Of a stretch of DNA of 49,993 bases, positions 22,998-31,233 are shown piece after piece. The stretch comes from an uncultured Clostridia bacterium. GTDB lineage: Bacteria; Bacillota; Clostridia; Oscillospirales; Acutalibacteraceae. Below the pieces are notes generated by a model, which was given only the letters and a program-made list of their open reading frames with translations, was not told the DNA's origin and made no database searches. The translations under genes and the position numbers were made by a program. Location: the NCBI GenBank assembly GCA_946185345.1, contig CAMHJC010000005.1, positions 1 through 49,993 of the forward strand, given 5' to 3'. How positions within the stretch are numbered: position 1 is the first letter of the stretch; each line of letters begins with the position of its first letter.

Positions 22998-23840
22998 TTG
23001 ATTGTTTTAAAAATATTCGGTATCATACTGAAAATAATCGGCCTGCTTCTGCTGATAATATTACTGCTGCTGCTGGCGGCAATGTGCGTTCCGGTTCATC
23101 TGGAGATAAAGTACGAGCCGGAAGTGACCTTCCGCATCAGATATCTGTTCATCAAATACACCGTCGCAGGCGAAACCGGGCCAAAGAAGCCGCCCGGGGT
23201 ATTCCGCAGGATGCTGGCGGCTGCGGGACGTTTTCTCGGCATGGTATTTGGCGCAGTCGGGCAGTTTTTCTCGGCGGTATTCCGTGGACTGAAAAAAGCC
23301 TTCGCATGGATAAAGGCAAGACTTGGCCTCCGTCCAAAGCAGAAAAAGCCGGCCGAAAAGAAGCAGGCAAAACCCAAAAAGAAAGAAAAGGGCTTTTTGG
23401 GGTCGCTGTTTGAACAGTGCGGCCTGTTCGGTACCATCCAATTCTTTGCCGATATCGGCAAAACGCTGGGCGGTACGATGGTTCGCATTTACCGGGGGGT
23501 AAAGATCAACCGGCTGGTGCTTCACGTATCCGTTTCGGGGGAGGATGCAGCCGATACCGCCATTCAATACGGCAGAATCTGCGCCGGAGCGTTTCCCGCA
23601 CTGTCATTCCTGCTGAGCCATACCCGGGGATATGACCCGTCCAACCCGAAAACCAAGGACATAGAGATCGTACCCGATTTTGCCGGAGAAGGCATTAAAA
23701 TATACTTAATCGGAGAATTCACGGTATTCCCGATATTCATCGTGGGAAATCTTCTGGGAGCAGTGATAAAATTTGCTGTATCACATATTAAAATTACCTC
23801 GGAAATAAAAAGAAAAAAAGAAAGGTCTGAAACAACATGA
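22998..23840 (+). CDS. DUF2953-domain membrane protein
   Basis: 280 residues from TTG 22998 with GGAGG seven bases upstream; the GTG at 22992 lies only one base from the SD. An N-terminal hydrophobic segment (LLLLIILLLLLAAMCVPVH) precedes the typical DUF2953 stretch VHLEIKYEPEVTFRIRYLFIKY. A Lys/Pro-rich basic linker (KPAEKKQAKPKKKEK) lies in the middle, and a second conserved half follows (VRIYRGVKINRLVLHVSVSGEDAADTAIQYGRICAGAFPAL). The function is unknown, but the gene commonly precedes gerW in Clostridia, suggesting a sporulation link. It overlaps gerW by four bases (ATGA). Confidence 0.85.
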   Translation: MIVLKIFGIILKIIGLLLLIILLLLLAAMCVPVHLEIKYEPEVTFRIRYLFIKYTVAGETGPKKPPGVFRRMLAAAGRFLGMVFGAVGQFFSAVFRGLKKAFAWIKARLGLRPKQKKPAEKKQAKPKKKEKGFLGSLFEQCGLFGTIQFFADIGKTLGGTMVRIYRGVKINRLVLHVSVSGEDAADTAIQYGRICAGAFPALSFLLSHTRGYDPSNPKTKDIEIVPDFAGEGIKIYLIGEFTVFPIFIVGNLLGAVIKFAVSHIKITSEIKRKKERSETT

Positions 23841-24358
23841 GCGCAACAGAAAAAAAGACGGCTTCGGCTGAGACAGCCGAGAATTCCGCAGCCGATAAGG
23901 CAAAGACGCCGGTTCATCCGATCAAGGGCATGATGGACACCACTCTCTCCAAAATCAAGGAGATGGTGGACGTTTCCACCATCATCGGAGACCCGATCGT
24001 CAGCGGCGACACAACCATTATTCCGATTTCCAAGATGTCCTACGGCTTTGCCTCGGGCGGCTCGGACTTTGACGGAAAATCAGGACACCGCTGCTTCGGC
24101 GGCGGAGGCGGCGCGGGCGTTACCGTGCAGCCCGTGGCGTTTTTGGTGATAACCGGTTCAAGCGTCCGCCTGCTTCAGATAGACAACAACATGAATTCTC
24201 TCGACAAAGCGGTGGGAATGATTCCGAACCTTGTCGATCAGGTCAGCAGCATGCTTGCTGGATTAAAGGACAAAAAGAAGGATGACGAGCCTGATGTTTC
24301 AAAGGAAATGGCCGAAAAAGCCGAGCCTCTCACGCTCGATGAACAGATATCTGAATAA
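23837..24358 (+). CDS. GerW family sporulation protein (YtfJ-like)
   Basis: 173 residues. The family signature is strong: GDPIVSGDTTIIPISKMSYGFASGGSDFD, then a Gly-rich loop (GGGGGAGVTVQPVAFLVI) and VRLLQIDNN. GerW/YtfJ is a spore protein; in Bacillus it is needed for normal germination. It starts within the stop codon of the DUF2953 gene, so the two are made together. Its presence supports a spore-forming lineage. The C-terminal tail is acidic and low-complexity. Confidence 0.92.
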   Translation: MSATEKKTASAETAENSAADKAKTPVHPIKGMMDTTLSKIKEMVDVSTIIGDPIVSGDTTIIPISKMSYGFASGGSDFDGKSGHRCFGGGGGAGVTVQPVAFLVITGSSVRLLQIDNNMNSLDKAVGMIPNLVDQVSSMLAGLKDKKKDDEPDVSKEMAEKAEPLTLDEQISE

Positions 24359-24495
24359 TGCCGGCTGCGGGACATTTTGCCATGTTTCACCCGTTGAATA
24401 ATTGAACCGTGTCTGCAAAGACTACACATAGCCTATATTATTTTTTTACAGGAGTATATGATTGTGTTGTTACATGAAAGAAGGCAGGGTATCAT

Positions 24496-25935
24496 ATGAA
24501 TCATTCAAAAGAATCATTTTTTCAATCCTTCGGATATATTAAACGGGCTGCGGCATTGGCAATCGCAGCGGCCATGGTGACGGCATTCGCCTTGTCGGTG
24601 AATGCGGACGGCAATCCCGTTTCCGCTTCCGGCAAGCCGAATTCCGCGTATGACGCGAGAACGGCCACCCGAACTTCCACGACTGCCGCCTCAAAAACCT
24701 CGGCCGCGCAAACGACTTCCACCACCGCCTCGGATGCTTCGGAGACAACGACCACCACCGCTTCGACCACGCCAACCGGCTCCGAAATTAACGAGAATGC
24801 GGTGGACGATACGGTGCAGACATCGACTGAACTCAATGAGGACGGTACCCCAAAGATCACCGCAGGCTCTGCGGTCATAATGGACTGTGACACCGGAATG
24901 GTGCTATACAGTTACAACGAGAATAATCAGATGCCGATGGCGAGTACCACCAAGATCATGACCTGTATTCTGGCGCTCGAGAGCGGAGATGTCGGCCGCA
25001 CCATAACCATAAATGACGAGTGTATGAAGATGCTTGACGGCACCAAAATCGGCCTGCTGCCGGGATATAAGATTACGATGTACGATCTGTGCGTCGGAAT
25101 GATGATGTATTCCGGCAATGACGCCGCCAACAGTGCGGCGGTTGCCGTGAGCGGAAGCATCTCGGCCTTTGTGTCCCTGATGAATGAAAAGGCGATGGAG
25201 CTGGGCATGCTCAACACCCATTTCGACACGCCGTCCGGACTGGATCAGTTTTCCGACGGCGCACATTATTCCACCGCCTATGATATGGCGCTTCTGGGCA
25301 GATACGCCATGCAAAATGCCGACTTCCGTGATATTGTAGGCTTCAAGGCGCGCAATATCTATTACGATGAATTCCCGAAGGGCAGAATGCTGGTCACTCA
25401 CAATTATCTGCTTCAGGGGCAGCAGTTCGGTTACGAAGGCTGCGACGGTATCAAGACCGGCGTGACCAATCTGGCGGGACAGTGCCTTGTTTCGCATGTC
25501 ACTTCCAAGGAAGGACTGCACCTGGTCTGCGTTACGCTCAACAATACCAACCGATGGAACGATCACAAGACGCTTTACAATTACGCCAAGAGCCTTTACG
25601 AGCAGGTTCCGGTCGATCCGGATATATCCTCCTTCGATGCCGCCATTGTGGGAGGAAGCCGCAAGCGCGTGCAGGTTGAATGTAAGCCTTCCGAGACTTT
25701 TAATGTCTTAAAGACCCAGAAGAAGGATGTCGCCAGAGAAGTTGTGTACGACGACTTCATTTATGCTCCCATAGAGAGCGGCGATGTTGTGGGACATTTG
25801 CGCTACACGGTCAACGGCATTGTGATAGCGGATTATCCCATAACAGCCATTGAGGATATCCGTTCCGTCACCAACGGCTGGTTCACTGATTATATCAAGG
25901 CCATTAGGGAACGTTCACAGTCAGAAGGCAGCTAA
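24496..25935 (+). CDS. D-alanyl-D-alanine carboxypeptidase (PBP5/DacF-DacB type)
   Basis: 479 residues. The N-terminal signal (AAALAIAAAMVTAFALSVNA) is followed by a Thr/Ser-rich linker of ~75 residues. The serine peptidase S11 motifs are STTK (MASTTKIMTC), SGN (MMYSGNDAANSA) and KTG (DGIKTGVTNLAGQ), so all three active-site boxes are intact. A PBP5-type C-terminal beta domain follows. It trims the terminal D-Ala from pentapeptides in peptidoglycan. Its place between gerW and the rluB-like gene resembles that of the spore-cortex enzyme DacB in B. subtilis, so a role in cortex synthesis is likely, but a vegetative role is possible. Confidence 0.94.
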   Translation: MNHSKESFFQSFGYIKRAAALAIAAAMVTAFALSVNADGNPVSASGKPNSAYDARTATRTSTTAASKTSAAQTTSTTASDASETTTTTASTTPTGSEINENAVDDTVQTSTELNEDGTPKITAGSAVIMDCDTGMVLYSYNENNQMPMASTTKIMTCILALESGDVGRTITINDECMKMLDGTKIGLLPGYKITMYDLCVGMMMYSGNDAANSAAVAVSGSISAFVSLMNEKAMELGMLNTHFDTPSGLDQFSDGAHYSTAYDMALLGRYAMQNADFRDIVGFKARNIYYDEFPKGRMLVTHNYLLQGQQFGYEGCDGIKTGVTNLAGQCLVSHVTSKEGLHLVCVTLNNTNRWNDHKTLYNYAKSLYEQVPVDPDISSFDAAIVGGSRKRVQVECKPSETFNVLKTQKKDVAREVVYDDFIYAPIESGDVVGHLRYTVNGIVIADYPITAIEDIRSVTNGWFTDYIKAIRERSQSEGS

Positions 25936-25952
25936 AAGGCAGCAGGGAGACA

Positions 25953-26130
25953 GTTTGGAGTGTGGAGTGTGGAGTTAATGAGCGCCTGCGGCGCTGGAAT
26001 GTAAGCGCTCGCTTTTGTTGAATAAATCCAATCAGTCTTATAATACCATTTTAAGCGAGCTTGCGAGCGTTATATTTTAAGGCGCTTTGCGCCTTCCACA
26101 ACTCCACACTCCACACTCCACACTCCAAAC
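25953..26130. repeat. Modular intergenic repeat element B
   Basis: Inverted termini GTTTGGAGTGTGGAGTGTGGAGTT (25953-25976) and its complement with one additional heptamer (26100-26130), both made of GTGTGGA heptamers. Between them lie GAGCGCCTGCGGCGCTG (25980-25996), AAGCGCTCGCTT, AGCGAGCTTGCGAGCGT (26054-26070) and AAGGCGCTTTGCGCCTT (26079-26095). The 17-bp GC palindrome is identical to one in element A, and the AGCGAGC module is shared with elements A and C. There is no ORF. Confidence 0.85.
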
Positions 26131-26173
26131 TATTTTAAACATTTTTGACACACTTTAAGAGGAGGAGAAGGAT

Positions 26174-26983
26174 ATGGCCGAAAAGATACGGCTTCAAAAG
26201 CTGATAGCCGACTGCGGCATCGCCTCGAGACGAAAGGCGGAGCAGCTCATTGCCGAGGGCAAGGTTCGTGTCAACGGCAGGGTTGCCGGAATCGGGGACA
26301 AGGTCGACCCGGATGTCGACAAGGTCACTGTCGGCAGCCGCAAGCTGGTTCCGCACAGCAGCCGCAAGGTGTACATAATGCTGCATAAGCCGAGAGGCTT
26401 TGTGACCACGATGGAGGATGAAATGGGGCGCAAATGCGTTGCCGAGCTTGTTGCCAACGTGGAGCAGAGAGTGTTTCCTGTAGGCAGGCTGGACAGGGAC
26501 AGCGAGGGACTTCTGATCATGACCAATGACGGAGATTTCGCCAACAGGATCTCGCATCCCCGCAGCCATGTTTCCAAGACCTACCGTGTCACGGTGCGTC
26601 AGCAGGTGACGGAGGAGATGCTCGCCAAGCTGTCCGAAGGCTTGATGATCGACGGACAAATGACGCTGCCGGCGGACGTCAATCTCATCACCAAAGAGGA
26701 AAACCGCAACGTGATGCAGATCACGCTTTACGAAGGCCGCAACCGGCAGATTCGCAAGATGTGCGAGGAATTAGGTCTGGAGGTTATCCGGCTCAAGCGC
26801 ACGTCCGTGGGCAATGTCAAGCTCGGCATGCTGAAACCGGGCGACTGGCGTGACCTGAGCGACGATGAGCTTCGTTCGCTGATGGCTTCGGCTCAGATTT
26901 CGGCGTCGAGACAGAAGCGTGCGGCCAAGGCAGCCGATAATGCGCCTTATAAAAAATACAGGAATAAAAAGCAAGGAAGGTAA
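26174..26983 (+). CDS. rluB: RsuA/RluB-family rRNA pseudouridine synthase
   Basis: 269 residues. An N-terminal S4 RNA-binding domain (IRLQKLIADCGIASRRKAEQLIAEGKVRVNGR) is followed by the catalytic block VGRLDRDSEGLLIMTNDGDF with the conserved Asp in GRLDRDS, and the late RNRQIRKMCEELGLEVIRLKRTSVG element. It makes pseudouridine in rRNA, by position in the cluster most likely 23S U2605 (RluB), though RluE/RsuA-like specificity cannot be excluded. A basic tail (KKYRNKKQGR) may help RNA binding. GAGGAGGAGAAGG precedes the start. Confidence 0.92.
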   Translation: MAEKIRLQKLIADCGIASRRKAEQLIAEGKVRVNGRVAGIGDKVDPDVDKVTVGSRKLVPHSSRKVYIMLHKPRGFVTTMEDEMGRKCVAELVANVEQRVFPVGRLDRDSEGLLIMTNDGDFANRISHPRSHVSKTYRVTVRQQVTEEMLAKLSEGLMIDGQMTLPADVNLITKEENRNVMQITLYEGRNRQIRKMCEELGLEVIRLKRTSVGNVKLGMLKPGDWRDLSDDELRSLMASAQISASRQKRAAKAADNAPYKKYRNKKQGR

Positions 26984-26992
26984 ATCATCAAA

Positions 26993-27376
26993 ATGCTGGA
27001 AATACATCCTCTGACAGACGAAAAAGAACTGAGCGATTACATAGCGCAAAAAGGAATTCCTGAGGACGCGGCGGTTCTCAGGGCGTATGAAAATGACATG
27101 GTCACCGGAAATATCTCCCTCACGCTCGAAGCAGAGCCGAATGAGACCGGCGCTATGCGGGCCTTTTTAAGGATACACACCTTTGAATATCCGGACGATT
27201 TCACCGGCGAGCTGATGATCCGCGCGGCGGTCTCGTTTGCCTTTAACCGGACTGTACCGGAAGTCAGAATTGAGCGGCAGAAGGGCAATGAATTGTTTGA
27301 AAAAGTCGGTTTTCAATCCGACGGAAAATATTTGACAATTGCTACACAAAATGTGGTACATTTCTGTAAAAAATAG
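26993..27376 (+). CDS. Small protein of unknown function, weak GNAT-like C-terminal half
   Basis: 127 residues starting nine bases after the rluB stop. The second half (DDFTGELMIRAAVSFAFNRTVPEVRIERQKGNELFEKVGFQSDGKY) resembles the last helix and strand of GNAT acetyltransferases, where a residue group such as NELFEKVGF often ends the fold. However, the acetyl-CoA-binding QxxGxG/A loop is not visible, and the protein is shorter than a normal GNAT, so catalysis is doubtful. The likeliest reading is a divergent or degenerate GNAT-like protein. Genomic position is at the end of the scp-rluB cluster. Confidence 0.65.
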   Translation: MLEIHPLTDEKELSDYIAQKGIPEDAAVLRAYENDMVTGNISLTLEAEPNETGAMRAFLRIHTFEYPDDFTGELMIRAAVSFAFNRTVPEVRIERQKGNELFEKVGFQSDGKYLTIATQNVVHFCKK

Positions 27377-27406
27377 AAAAATTGCGGCGGCAGGCAAAAT
27401 AATATC

Positions 27407-27435
27407 TTGTATATATCGCCGATGTGTAATATAAT
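27407..27435 (+). promoter_or_regulatory. Probable promoter of the carboxyl-transfer operon
   Basis: TTGTAT (27407-27412), 17-base spacer, TATAAT (27430-27435). About 97 bases of leader follow before the ATG at 27532; I see no riboswitch pattern in them. Confidence 0.6.
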
Positions 27436-27531
27436 GAATGTAAATATTTAATTAATTACAGTGGGGAAGTAGGTGCTCTTGTTCAGGGGCGGCCGATTCT
27501 CATACTGTTGTGAATTGTAGGAGGTTCAGCA

Positions 27532-28926
27532 ATGAGTTTAGAAAGCAAATTGCAGGAGGTTCGCGACACCAAAGCTGCCGTTAAGAATACCGTTGCTTAC
27601 GATCGCCTTGCAAAGCTCTTTGACGAGGGCTCCATGGTGGAGTTTGACTCGCTGGTCAAGTCGGAGGGCGGTCTTGCCGAGGTCGTTACGGCTTACGGTA
27701 CGGTGGACGGTCTGCCGGCATATGCCTTTGCGCAGAACGGCGATGTGACCGGCGGCGCAATCTCAAAGGCTCAGGCGAGAAAAATCAAGAAGGTTTACGA
27801 TTTTGCCGCAAAGACAGGCGCTCCCGTTATCGGTATATATGATTCCCAGGGAGCACGTCTGAAGCAGGGCGGCGCCATACTGGCCGCCTATGGCGATATG
27901 CTTCTCTGGAGCAGCAGCCTTTCGGGCGTTGTTCCTCAGATTTCGGTCATCGCAGGCACCTGCGTCGGCACCAATGCCCTTATCGCTAGCTGTGCGGATA
28001 TTGTCATAGCGGTCAAGGACGTTGATTTCGGCATAGAAACCAACGGCAGCGAGCGCAAAAGCGAGGACGTGGGCGAGAGCGTACATATTCTCTCCAAGAA
28101 CATCGACGATGCCCTTGCCAAGGCACGCACGCTGGTTGCGATGCTGCCCTCCAACAATCTCAGCGCTGCTATGAACGCCGACTTTGAAGAGCCTACCGTT
28201 TCGGGTGACGAGCTTGACGCCGTTTCTGCGGCAGTCGGCACCGAAACGAGAGTGATCTCCTACATTATCGCCGGTATTGTCGACGCAGGCAGTCTGGTCG
28301 ATTTCCAGACCGGCCACGGCAGAAGCGTGCTCACTGGTCTTGCCACCGTCAACGGCGAGACAATCGGCATTGTCTCCACCAGAAGCCGTTACAACAGCGG
28401 CAAGATGGACGCAAACGGCGCCGCCAAGGCCGCCCGTTTCGTTAGATTCTGTGATGCTTTTTCCATTCCGGTTGTCACACTGGTTGACACTCACGGCTTT
28501 GAGACCGTAAGGGATGCGGCCAAGCTGATGCATGCCTACGCCGAAGCCACCACCGTCAAGATGGCGATCATCATAGGCGCCGCTTACGGCCCTGCTTTTG
28601 TGGCGCTGGCAGGACGTGCCGCCAATGCCGATTTCACAGTGGCATGGCCGAATGCGGTCATTGCTCCCCTTGCTCCGGAGACATTCACAGCCATCATGTA
28701 CAATGACGAGCTTCGTGGCGTTGAAGATCCCGTCACAAAGCGCGCCGAGATAGAAGAGGATTACAGAAATACGCTGGCTTCTCCCGCGGCAGCCGCTTCG
28801 GAAGGATATATCGACGATGTGATCGCTCCTGCCGATACCCGTGCGGCGGTTGTGTCGGCTCTTGATATGCTGGCCTCCAAGAAGGTATCCCGTCTGCCCA
28901 AGAAACACTCCAACATTCAGCTGTAA
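27532..28926 (+). CDS. Acyl-CoA carboxyltransferase (12S transcarboxylase/MmdA-PccB-like), divergent
   Basis: 464 residues, about 50 shorter than usual 12S/PccB/MmdA chains. Two crotonase-like halves are visible: one holding YDSQGARLKQGGAIL, where most relatives read DSGGARIQEG, and one holding AAYGPAFVALAGRAANADFTVAWPNAVIAP, where most have YGGAY and AWPxAEIAVMG. The closing block ASEGYIDDVIAPADTRAAVVSALDMLASKKVSRLPKKHSN matches the family tail closely. It should move a carboxyl group between biotin and an acyl-CoA (methylmalonyl/propionyl or malonyl/acetyl). The next genes are a biotin carrier and a 5S/OadA-like subunit. The substitutions may change the acyl-CoA specificity. Confidence 0.85.
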   Translation: MSLESKLQEVRDTKAAVKNTVAYDRLAKLFDEGSMVEFDSLVKSEGGLAEVVTAYGTVDGLPAYAFAQNGDVTGGAISKAQARKIKKVYDFAAKTGAPVIGIYDSQGARLKQGGAILAAYGDMLLWSSSLSGVVPQISVIAGTCVGTNALIASCADIVIAVKDVDFGIETNGSERKSEDVGESVHILSKNIDDALAKARTLVAMLPSNNLSAAMNADFEEPTVSGDELDAVSAAVGTETRVISYIIAGIVDAGSLVDFQTGHGRSVLTGLATVNGETIGIVSTRSRYNSGKMDANGAAKAARFVRFCDAFSIPVVTLVDTHGFETVRDAAKLMHAYAEATTVKMAIIIGAAYGPAFVALAGRAANADFTVAWPNAVIAPLAPETFTAIMYNDELRGVEDPVTKRAEIEEDYRNTLASPAAAASEGYIDDVIAPADTRAAVVSALDMLASKKVSRLPKKHSNIQL

Positions 28927-28999
28927 TGGGCCATTTATCACCGTTATCGTGACATAATTCAAATATTCACATATTCATATACATCAGGAGGAATTTCCA

Positions 29000-29368
29000 A
29001 TGAAAAATTTGAAGATTACCGTCAATGGCGTTGCATATGACGTTCAGGTCGAAGAGGTCGGCGGCGATACCGCACCTGCTGCTCCCAAAGCTCCCGCGGC
29101 GCCTGCCGCACCTGCCGCTCCCGCAGCACCTGCCGCTCCCAAGACTCCGGCAGCCGGCGAGACAGTCAATTCTCCTATGCCCGGTACCGTGCTTGATGTT
29201 CAGATCAAGCCGGGCGATTATGTACATGCGGGCGAAACCCTGTTGGTGCTCGAAGCCATGAAGATGGAAAACGCCATTGCCGCTCCTAAAGACGGAAAGA
29301 TCGTTGAGGTTTACGTTATCAAGGGACAGACCGTTGAATCCGGCACCGCACTTGTCACATTGGGCTGA
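29000..29368 (+). CDS. Biotin carboxyl carrier protein (1.3S type)
   Basis: 122 residues. The C-terminal biotinyl domain has EAMKMEN with the target Lys at residue 88, and the N-terminal domain (MKNLKITVNGVAYDVQVEEV) resembles the short N-terminus of 1.3S transcarboxylase and OadA/GcdC-type carriers. They are joined by a 30-residue Ala/Pro swing-arm (PAAPAAPAAPAAP). Length and Lys position almost match the Propionibacterium 1.3S subunit (123 residues, Lys89). GGAGGAATTTCC precedes the start. It lies between the 12S-like and 5S-like genes, 73 and 21 bases away. Confidence 0.95.
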   Translation: MKNLKITVNGVAYDVQVEEVGGDTAPAAPKAPAAPAAPAAPAAPAAPKTPAAGETVNSPMPGTVLDVQIKPGDYVHAGETLLVLEAMKMENAIAAPKDGKIVEVYVIKGQTVESGTALVTLG

Positions 29369-29389
29369 TAGCGGACGGGAGGAAATATC

Positions 29390-30787
29390 ATGGCACAGAT
29401 TAAAGTTACCGAGACGGTGCTGCGTGATGCGCACCAGTCGCTCATTGCCACCAGAATGACCACCGAGGAAATGCTGCCCATGCTGGCTGACCTCGACAAG
29501 GTGGGATTCCATTCACTGGAATGCTGGGGCGGAGCCACCTTTGACGCATGCCTTCGCTTCCTCAATGAGGATCCGTGGGAGCGTCTGAGAACCATCCGCA
29601 AGACATGTCCCAATACCAAGCTCCAGATGCTGTTCAGAGGACAGAATATGCTGGGCTACCGTCACTACGCCGACGATGTGGTGGAATATTTTGTCGCCAA
29701 GTCGATTGACAACGGCATTGATATCATGCGTATCTTCGATGCGCTCAACGACATCAGAAATCTCGAAACATCCATCAACGCCGCAAAGAAGTACGGCGGA
29801 CATGTTCAGGGCTGTATTTCCTATACCACAGGCCCGGTTTTCACGCTTGATTACTTCACCAAGTACGCCAAGACCCTGGAAGATACCGGCGCCGATTCCA
29901 TCTGCATCAAGGATATGGCAGGTCTTCTCACGCCTTACGGCACTTACGACCTTGTAAAGGCGCTCAAGGAGACGGTCAAAATTCCGATTCAGCTGCACAC
30001 GCACTACACATCGGGCCTTGCCTCCATGTCCATGCTCAAGGCTATTGAAGCGGGCGTTGACGTAATCGACACCGCAATGTCTCCCATGGCGCTGGGTACT
30101 TCTCACCCGGCCACTGAGTCCATGGTTGCGGCGCTCAAGGGAACGGAATACGATACCGGCCTTGATCTCAACCTGCTCGCAAAGATCAGGGATTATGTCG
30201 AGACGCTGCGCCAGAAATATCTCGGCAGCGGTCTGATGAACCCGAAGATGCTGGAAGTCGACTCCAAGACGCTGCTTTACCAGGTGCCCGGCGGAATGCT
30301 CTCCAACCTTGTTTCCCAGCTCAACGAAGCCGGCAAGCTCGACAAGCTCAGCGATGTTCTCAATGAAGTTCCCCGTGTGCGTGAGGACGCAGGCTATCCG
30401 CCGCTCGTCACACCGACTTCTCAGATTGTCGGCACACAGGCCGTGCTCAATATCATTACAGGCGAACGCTACAAGATGACCACAAAGGAATTCAAGGGTC
30501 TGGTTCAGGGTACCTACGGCAAAACGCCCATGCCTATCGATCCGGAATTCCGCAAGAGAATCATCGGCGATCTCGATCCTATCGACTGCCGTCCCGCCGA
30601 TCTGCTCCAGCCCGAGCTTGATCAGCTTCGTGACGAGATGACCGAATATCTCGAGCAGGAAGAGGACGTACTCTCCTACGCCTGCTTCGGACAGGTTGCC
30701 ACCAAGTTCTTCCAGTCGCGCAGAGATGCCAAATACGGCATTGACAGCGCACATGCCGACATGGTGGAGAAGGTTCATCCGGTCTGA
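29390..30787 (+). CDS. Pyruvate/oxaloacetate carboxyltransferase subunit (5S/OadA N-terminal type)
   Basis: 465 residues, lacking a C-terminal biotinyl domain. HMGL-like TIM barrel motifs are seen: TVLRDAHQSLIATRM with the metal-binding Asp, ECWGGATFD, IKDMAGLL with the Lys that is carbamylated in this family, and LHTHYTSG with metal-binding His residues. The rest is the conserved carboxylase domain (SQIVGTQAVLNIITGERYKMTTKEFK). It carries a carboxyl group between biotin and pyruvate/oxaloacetate. GGGAGGAAA precedes the start. With the 12S-like and 1.3S-like genes it completes a transcarboxylase set; no OadB sodium pump subunit and no biotin carboxylase are encoded here. Confidence 0.93.
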   Translation: MAQIKVTETVLRDAHQSLIATRMTTEEMLPMLADLDKVGFHSLECWGGATFDACLRFLNEDPWERLRTIRKTCPNTKLQMLFRGQNMLGYRHYADDVVEYFVAKSIDNGIDIMRIFDALNDIRNLETSINAAKKYGGHVQGCISYTTGPVFTLDYFTKYAKTLEDTGADSICIKDMAGLLTPYGTYDLVKALKETVKIPIQLHTHYTSGLASMSMLKAIEAGVDVIDTAMSPMALGTSHPATESMVAALKGTEYDTGLDLNLLAKIRDYVETLRQKYLGSGLMNPKMLEVDSKTLLYQVPGGMLSNLVSQLNEAGKLDKLSDVLNEVPRVREDAGYPPLVTPTSQIVGTQAVLNIITGERYKMTTKEFKGLVQGTYGKTPMPIDPEFRKRIIGDLDPIDCRPADLLQPELDQLRDEMTEYLEQEEDVLSYACFGQVATKFFQSRRDAKYGIDSAHADMVEKVHPV

Positions 30788-30809
30788 TATATCCGTTTAT
30801 TAGTTTTCT

Positions 30810-30852
30810 CCCCGATGCTTTTTCTTCCAAAAGGCATCGGGGTATTTGATTT
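30810..30852 (+). terminator. Terminator of the carboxyl-transfer operon
   Basis: CCCCGATGC (30810-30818) pairs with GCATCGGGG (30834-30842), with further CTTTT/AAAAG pairing in the loop region, followed by the T-rich TATTTGATTT. Confidence 0.8.
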
Positions 30853-30936
30853 CCGATTTTTTTTGCGGGAATTCCAACCGTTTCTGTGTTTGAAAGGTTA
30901 TATTAATGAAAAAAGTCGATTGTAAAAGTTACAAAA

Positions 30937-31070
30937 GAAAAAAGCAAGCGCAGCACCATAACCAGCGAGCGTATGCGAGCGTGGAGTCCAGGGGGCAAGG
31001 CTCCCTGGCAGGGGTCTGGGGGCAGAGCCACACGAGGGAGGCGTAAGCCGACAGAGCAAGACCAGTGAGG
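30937..31070. repeat. Modular intergenic repeat element C
   Basis: It begins with gaaaaaagcaagcgcagca (30937-30955, repeated near 39526), then AGCGAGCGTATGCGAGCGT (30964-30982, shared with element A at 17 of 19 bases), the hairpin CCAGGG...CCCTGG (30988-31008), and GGGGTCTGGGGGCAGAGCC. Short direct and inverted pieces follow to about 31070. Between the upstream terminator and the next gene's SD, the rest of the 446-base gap (30788-31233) holds no ORF or RNA that I can support and no clear promoter. Confidence 0.7.
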
Positions 31071-31233
31071 ACATCTGAAAGATTTGGGCGAATACAGAAT
31101 TAGCCCACTTATAACGATTTCCTTGCCCCGACCGGAGAATAGTCTTCGTTTTGAACAATGCATGACCCCACCAATTTCCGGCATTTTCCAAGTTTTACAA
31201 TCGCCTGAATGAATAAACAAAGGAGGCATTATT

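Noticed and set aside
25953-26130. Insertion sequence or transposase-dependent MITE
   Set aside because: The inverted ends are made of heptamer repeats and no target-site duplication is visible. It may be mobile, but the sequence does not show this.
27532-30787. Sodium-pumping oxaloacetate or methylmalonyl-CoA decarboxylase
   Set aside because: No OadB/MmdB membrane subunit is encoded in or near the operon, and the terminator closes it after the 5S-like gene.
30903-31229. Minus-strand ORFs of 97 and 108 residues in the gap before the radical SAM operon
   Set aside because: They lie inside repeat element C and have no SD or recognisable protein features.
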